A stretch of DNA of 64,000 bases. Origin: Branchiostoma floridae. Taxonomy: Eukaryota > Chordata > Leptocardii > Amphioxiformes > Branchiostomatidae. The stretch is taken from the NCBI RefSeq assembly GCF_000003815.2, contig NC_049983.1, positions 17,000,907-17,064,906 on the forward strand. Direction: 5' to 3'. Numbering within the stretch: the first letter of the stretch is position 1; each line of letters starts with the position of its first letter. The notes beneath the pieces are model-generated. The model was not told the DNA's origin. It did no database searches and saw only the letters and a program-made list of their open reading frames with translations. Both the position numbers and the translations under genes were made by a program. Below, one piece after another: positions 58,301-64,000 of this stretch.

Positions 58301-61300
58301 TCATCAATATAATGATAAAGATAAAGAACACCGGAATACTTGTGACATCAGAAAGAGCTTTCTACTTCATAAGGAGGTGGTCTCTAGCAACATGCCTATC
58401 ACATGTATGGGATGAGAGATCCAAGTGAAATGGAACAGAATTACAATTTCAAGTCATGAAGAGACATTCTCTGTAATCCGACTCAAATTTACATCCCAAA
58501 ATTTTTCCTACCTTGTTTAATCCATAAAATTATGCAATAACACACATGTACATGTCAAGAGGGACTGGCACTCCACGGTTGTCATGGTAACCTACCTGAT
58601 GACCCTACAGATGATGACTTGTACCCAGGATCCTTTGCCAACCTGATCTCGTCCAAAGTGAAGATGGAGGCAGCTGTGAGAAAAAGAATTTGGTGTAAGT
58701 CTGACATTTTAGCAGTCTTTCAAGATTCCTAAATCTAGAGGGAGGAAGACCTCAGGGGCTTCCAGAGTCACTCCTCTGACGTCAAGAGAAAAAGAAGAAA
58801 TCTAGTCTTCCTTTAGACCTTCCCATTACTATTTCTTACAATGACTATTACATTACTCTTGCAAAAGTGGTGTGCAATGCTGCCCTAATGCTGAAGGTTT
58901 TGGTGCTGCTTTAGTCAGGCATTAGTGCCCAGGCCATCGTAATTTTGCAATCATTACCAACTGAAAACACTAATGCTGAAAATGTCAGACTAGTCCTACA
59001 TTGATGCAGCACCTACAGCAAAATAGTTAGTGCCACTCTGAGGTATTGTAAATTTGTTTCTTTTCGTTGGGAAAGGAGGTTTTTGTTGTATCTCATGTTT
59101 CGAAACAATTTGTATAATTGTGATGTCAGGGTTTTGGAGTGGAGAGCTCATCACAGAAATGTTACAACAAAACTCAGTATACCATGTCAAGATAGTGATA
59201 GTAAAATAACAGAAAGGATTTAAGTGATATTTCAGATCTATACCTTTTATAGATATTGTAAGCCCAGGAGCTTTATTTTTCTAAGCTTCAAAGCTATGTT
59301 TGAAATAGCTAAAATTCATATTTTGAAAAAGAAAGCAAATGGATACAGGAGAAACACAATCATCTTCAGAAAAAAAGATTCCGAAATGATTTTCTGCTGC
59401 TGATACTCCTTGTATTCTGGTATTCTGTATATCTGTCATCAAATGTTAAAACGTTAGACTTAAATCTTACATAAGGACTATCCCTATGGACTTGCACACC
59501 AGCTCTAGTGGAGCGATCACTATTTCCCCCCACTAATAAGTAATATCTTCTTCGGATGACAAGACCAAGAAATGATGTTGTTGCGTCTTCAGGGAAATTT
59601 TCCAGAGCAGCATTTTTCCTATTGTGCATCAAACTACGCTTTCTGAATTGAGTTCAGTGGGGGGAAAATGAGTTTTCACCAAGAACTAAATGAAGGGAAT
59701 TAGCAAGGGATCTAATTATGTGTATTTATACTGTTTCTTGGAAATGCCATGATTGTGCTTCAACAACGCAATCTATGTACAATTATCAGCTGTTAAAACT
59801 TTCTTTGGTAATTGGTTTGATTGGATGTTAACCCTTAAACTGCCAGTTTCAGCACTATAAAATGCTATCAGTGCCAGGGTTGGCTGCTGACCTCCAGAAA
59901 GAACCCCCGAACAAGGCCGAAGTCCCTGACTTCCGGGGTTCGTGCGCTACGTGCGCGCAAAGTTTCTACTTCGGGGGAATACGCTATCCCGGATATATCC
60001 GGGTGCGGCACACAGGACATGTATATGTGTGCCGGATATAGCCGGGTTTGGCAGTTTAAGGGTTAAAGTGAACCCTGTACGTACTGTCAGGCAGCTTGTG
60101 AATCCGCGGGCCCAGCGTGTTGAAGTACGGGTGCTTCATGGCTTCTTCTGCTGAAATTCTCCATTTGGCCTCATACTGGAATGGGGGAAGTTAAAAAAAA
60201 AGTTAAACCCTTCCCACGCCAAGATGGCGCATAGGGCGGTGCCCATCTCTGTTTCATTAGCCCTGGGCCACACACAACGCAATCACTACAGCAGGGGGCT
60301 AGTCCACTGGTAGTGGTGTGTGTTCAACTTCCATACTCTTTCCCGAATGCTGAGTGCTAAGCAGAGAAAGCAGCATGTACAGGTAAAAATTCAGATTTAA
60401 GTCTGAACAGAGGTCTATACAAACATAAGTTTTAAAAAGTAAATAGTAGAGCGGACTCATTCCTCAGTTAATCGACATCTGTCACACCACAGTCGTCCCT
60501 CAGTAAAACATCTTGAGCCACAAAGTTCCTATTTAGAATTTCTATTCAGTTTTAAAACGTCATACTCAGAAGACACACACACACACACACACACACATAG
60601 CATTTCAGTTGTTCTTTTTCAAATTTGAAATAAATGCTTAACTGGGTGATCAAAATGAAAGTCTGAAGGGAAAGTCTGTATGTTTGTCAACACAGTTTCA
60701 TAGTCTGATTCAATTTTTCTCATGTTCACTTTTTTTTGCAATTTTCTAGTATTCATGCATTAAGTGACACTTGACTGCCATGTGTGTATTATGTTTAAAA
60801 AAGAGATATAGTGTTATTCAAACCCGAATTGTAAATAATTTGAATGTGGAAAATATGTTTGTTTTTTTACACTGTGTACAGTGAAAGACCATCATTCTAT
60901 CATTAACACTGTAAGAAACTGTACATACCTGTAGCAGCTTTGATGCCAAGTCTTGGCCATCAGCTTCAAGTCTGCAACAACATGGACAAAAGGGTTTCAT
61001 TGTACTTTGTTGATCGCATTGAAATTATTCAATCATATGGTTAATACAATTATCCATGCATCTCTTCAGTAAGGTGAGACAATACAACTGAAACGTACTA
61101 CAGATTACAACAATGAGATAAGGTGTTAAGTGTGTGATCTGTTCCTACATGTGATCGGTGTTCAGCACCAAGGATAACCCTGTTGGTATTGTGTAGAGGG
61201 TGTTCAGCCCCAAGGACAGACCTGTTCCTGTATGTGGATTATGTTCAGAACCAGAGACAGACCTATCCCTAAGTGTTGATGGTGTTCAGCACCAAGGACA

Positions 61301-62569
61301 GACGTGTTCCTTTGAAAGGATAGTGTTCGGGACCGAGGACAGACCTGTACCTATGTGTTGATAGTGTTCAGCACCAAGGACAGACCTGTTTCCATGTGTA
61401 TACTGACATCACAATAAAACTAGCATTTAGTACTTAGTACTAGTGAAAATAAAAGTTCAATGCCTTCCCCCCTCCCCACTGACCTTGGTGCAAGGTTAAC
61501 CAGCGGTTCTGGTTCGTAGTGTGGGAAGTTGAACATGAGGAAGTCTTCATAGAGATGTCACAGTAAAACTAGCATTTAGTACTTAGAACTAGTGAGCATA
61601 AAATTTAAATGACCGCCCTTACCTTGGTGCAAGGTTAACCAGCGGTTCTGGCTCGTAGTGTGGGAAGTTGTACATGAGGAAGTCTTCATTCGTCATGGCG
61701 CCCGGCCACGTCTCTGCTGCTGGCGTGCCCAGCGTCTTGAAGATCAGGTGAAGCTCGTCTTCCACCGTCGACCCCGGGAACAACGGTCGCCCCGCTGACA
61801 TCTCGTAGAATATACACCCTACGCCCCTGGAACAGGAGACAACATTTCCACTGTCAGCTGCTTCTTCATTCATTCATTCACTCAGTCATGCACTCACTCA
61901 TTCTCATTCACTCATGCAATTTCATCATTTATCCATCCATCCTACCATTTATTCATCAATCTTCATCCAATCATATACTAATACATCCTTCCAATCATCC
62001 ATATGCACATCCATCCATCTACCCAACCACCTATCTATCCTATCGTTTTCATGATAATTTCCTTATCATTTTTCACAGCTAGCAAAATGCCTTTCATTTC
62101 TGTCATGTCTGCAAACCCAGACAAAGTGTGTTACCAAAACTCCAACCATGAAGCCTGAGAAGCTATATGGTACCAGTTAATCAGGCTGATAGTGTAATAC
62201 CTAAAGGCAAGACTACTCAAGTTTTACTGCATGGGATCACTCAATGATATAGCTGGGCACCGTCGTGAGCATTTCACTCTTAGCATTTCACTCTTAGCAA
62301 AAACTCAACTTGTAAGGTGCATATTCCATTCATTGATGTTTGCAACCTTACATCTTTACAATCAAACCTTTAGGGAATCTGTTCTTGCAAATATTACCAT
62401 TTCTTGTGCCTTGAAAGTCATGTTATTGAATTTGTTACTTTGATTGTTAATTTGTAAAATTTCCTAGTAGTAGTTTGAGGTCTCAGTTACTGAAAACAAT
62501 ATTACTTACCACATGTCGATAGGGGTGGAGTATTCTGTGGAACCTAACAACACATCAGGAGGTCTATAC
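55313..62569 (-). CDS. CDK17: PCTAIRE-type cyclin-dependent kinase (CDK16/17/18), C-terminal exons
   Basis: Six minus-strand exons join in phase: 62569-62510, 61826-61623, 60971-60929, 60175-60085, 58673-58596 and 55350-55313. They encode the kinase C-lobe: [20 protein letters not shown] (activation-segment end), [20 protein letters not shown], the hinge to [37 protein letters not shown] (subdomain XI arginine) and [17 protein letters not shown]. The protein ends GRRQSMLF-stop. This order and the KLPD-x-SIF-L-EI stretch are typical of PCTAIRE kinases rather than cell-cycle CDKs. The RRQSMLF end resembles vertebrate CDK17 as I remember it; assignment among 16, 17 and 18 is tentative. The family works with cyclin Y in cytoplasmic and neuronal signalling. 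The N-lobe exons lie beyond the right edge. Confidence 0.88.
55351..58595. other. Last intron of the CDK gene
   Basis: 3.2 kb without a recognised exon. About 56690-56900 contains two similar blocks (tttgccctagct...gaactgcag...tctctttatg) and 57560-57770 another pair (ggtcagaggt...ggtcaa(a)gggttatagg), old tandem duplications. Confidence 0.45.
59828..60066. mobile_element. 239-bp MITE with ttaacccttaaactgcca ends
   Basis: Inverted termini of 18 bp or more (ttaacccttaaactgcca and tggcagtttaagggttaa). The interior is GC-rich with ggatatatccggg palindromes. It sits only about 19 bp from the donor of the CDK exon at 60175-60085. Confidence 0.75.
60220..60385 (+). repeat. SINE-like dispersed repeat, copy 3
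   Basis: gcccatctctgtttcattag followed by ccctgggccacacac, then ccactggtagtggtgtg and tgttcaacttccatactc. The tggtagtgg and gttcaacttcc parts look like A-box/B-box relics, suggesting a tRNA-derived SINE. Confidence 0.55.
60573..60597 (+). repeat. (AC)n microsatellite
   Basis: About 12 AC units. Confidence 0.9.
61140..61402 (+). repeat. Minisatellite of about 50-60-bp units in a CDK intron
   Basis: Five diverged units share gtgttcagcaccaaggacag followed by acctgttcct and a tgtgttgat stretch. Confidence 0.85.
61420..61557 (-). pseudogene. Partial tandem duplicate of a CDK exon (3' half only)
   Basis: This block repeats the region about 61558-61690. It contains a near-identical copy of the last roughly 70 bp of the exon at 61826-61623 and its flank (ccttggtgcaaggttaacca ... 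ggaagtcttcat). It lacks the rest of the exon and any acceptor, so it should not be spliced in. Confidence 0.8.
61860..62040 (+). repeat. Imperfect (CATT)n/(CCAT)n simple repeat
   Basis: Runs of attc/actc and catccatcc tetranucleotides in a CDK intron. Confidence 0.7.
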
Positions 62570-64000
62570 CTGGGGGAGGGAGGAAGAAAAAGTCAAAATA
62601 CAAAAGCACTCAAAGAGCAAACCTATACACAGATACATGGACATGTGCATGAAGGTAGGTTCCTGAAATGTTACATGTTCTTTATGAGATCAATTCTCAT
62701 AATATCCCCATGTATACTAGGACTGCCCCACTTAAAGGGTGGACTTGAAGAGGTCTACTAATGCATACTGCAGATATCCAGACATGTTTAAAAAAAGTTG
62801 CAACAAGAAAAATATTTCTTTAAGTGTCAGTGGTGATTCAGGTAATGTTACATTGCCAAGCACAGAAAAAAGAAAAAAAAACACCTTGATTTATTCCAAA
62901 CAAAAAATCTTATGAGGTAATTTGAGGTACAACTGTACTACATAAATGATGTCACATTCTACATGTAGATTGAATAGCACTTACACAAATGTGGAGGCAG
63001 CAATACAGAATTCATTAAAAAACACAGACCTAAGCCTCTTACTAATAGATTTTCTCTTGGAGGATCCTCTCATGTTTTCAGTGATAGGACATTTGATCTA
63101 CTTTTCTCACTTAAGAGGATTAGTAAGATATTTATAGCTTAAGTTTGTCTGTGAATGCTTCTTATTCATGTACAAGTGCCAATTACCTAAAGCACATTCC
63201 CACCATTAAAAAAAAAGATTCCATGGCGCTCAAAGTCCAGGATATTGAATTTTCTATCCTTTAATCCCCTTGGTTGAGAGCTTCAATCCATCCGCTCAAC
63301 ACTTTCTACCTCCTTCTTAATGACTGACAGTTCTCTCACGTACTTCTTGTTTTCCACCGTCCCCCCGTGACCGCCGGCCAACTTCAATGTCTCTCCGTGA
63401 GTGAGCAGCGAAAATTACATGCTTTAGACGTGATACCCGAAGGCTTAGTTTGCGAAGGGCGGCTGCTCAAGGCGTAAGCCTCGCGCCTCTGATCACAGCG
63501 AGTGAGATATCTGTCACTGATATCTTTTCCTACATTAAAGGAATTTCAAACCAGGCTCGCTGTAATTGCAAATCTAAAACCAAGTGGTGAGCGCAGCTTT
63601 CCATGCATACTGTAGTTGTGAAATATTTGCAGTGGGTCTAGTCTGCAAACACATAATATTACTTTGTCATTAGGCGTTTTGATAGGATTTTATTATAGGG
63701 AGTCCAAATTTTTTGGCAAGTCACAGTTAGTCACAGGCACCCATCTTTGATGGTGCAGAGTTTTTTGAGAATTCTAAATTAAAATGGTGCATTCTAAGGT
63801 ATCCTGAGGGGCAAAATTACTGTGACTGTCTTCTACTGTGACCAAAAATTACCTAATGGCATCCTTTGTCAACCAGAATTTCATGCTTGTCAGAGGTTAT
63901 GCTCCCAGTGTAAAGGCGTCTAGTGCGTCCAATTTCTTGTTATTTTGAGAAAAGGGCATCCAGATGACGCTGTGATGCCTGCCTGGCTAAAAGCCTGCTT
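62570..64000. other. CDK intron, right edge of window
   Basis: No upstream kinase exon is visible. The stretch 63283-63405 is unusually GC-rich and open on the minus strand (separate entry). Confidence 0.4.
63283..63405 (-). other. Possible small coding segment of unknown identity
   Basis: On the minus strand an open frame of about 41 codons (THGETLKLAGGHGG ... KKYVRELSVIKKEVESVERMD-stop) has protein-like composition, a heptad-like charged end and local GC enrichment. An in-frame TAA lies just upstream, so it would need a splice acceptor near 63400 or be a retroposed fragment. I do not recognise the family. Confidence 0.3.

Noticed and set aside
61140-61402. CRISPR-like array
   Set aside because: The repeats are diverged, with no constant-length unique spacers, and the context is a eukaryotic intron. 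It is an ordinary minisatellite.

Overview
The window looks like animal nuclear DNA, most likely from a cephalochordate (amphioxus, Branchiostoma). Its genes have many short GT-AG exons, the animal/chordate families are recognisable (RPB3, PCTAIRE-type CDK, MFSD3, inositol monophosphatase, C2H2 zinc fingers, FN3 and LRR proteins), and the introns and intergenic DNA are crowded with small foldback elements. The species is an inference. Gene models were built by hand from splice sites, and reading phase was checked across every junction.

Layout. (1) 356-18708 (+): 3' part of a gene whose exons each encode one fibronectin III domain, all bounded by phase-1 introns, followed by two short tail exons; the predicted protein ends in a CaaX prenylation box. 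Its 11.9 kb sixth intron holds, on the opposite strand, an LRR transmembrane gene (11854-15174, -) with a tyrosine-rich repeated cytoplasmic tail and an in-frame TAG after the signal peptide. (2) 19.1-22.2 kb: Tc1-like relic, MITE and tRNA-like sequence. (3) 22266-23684 (-): last exon of a 14-finger C2H2 zinc-finger gene. (4) 23.7-28.3 kb: gene-free, repeat rich. (5) 28978-31694 and 33107-35680 (-): two tandem paralogous genes that fuse a RING finger (plus a B-box in the first) to a Rab-like GTPase. This is the most unusual content of the window. (6) 37733-41901 (-): inositol monophosphatase-like gene, head to head with (7) 43070-46390 (+): MFSD3-like transporter. (8) 47345-47415: tRNA-Gly(GCC). 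(9) 48074-48901 (+): single-exon RNA polymerase II subunit RPB3. (10) 55313-62569 (-): 3' exons of a CDK16/17/18-type kinase whose N-terminal exons lie beyond the right edge.

The RING-Rab pair shares exon boundaries. Both proteins keep the P-loop, both replace the switch-II glutamine by aspartate (DTSGD), both lack a recognisable NKxD motif, and neither has C-terminal prenylation cysteines. The first copy starts MGAYES, a possible N-myristoylation signal. This suggests diverged, membrane-targeted ubiquitin-ligase/GTPase hybrids, analogous in architecture to the RING-B-box-ARF protein TRIM23 but built on a Rab-type GTPase. The housekeeping genes on the right (IMPA, MFSD3, tRNA-Gly, POLR2C, CDK) show no evident functional link to them.
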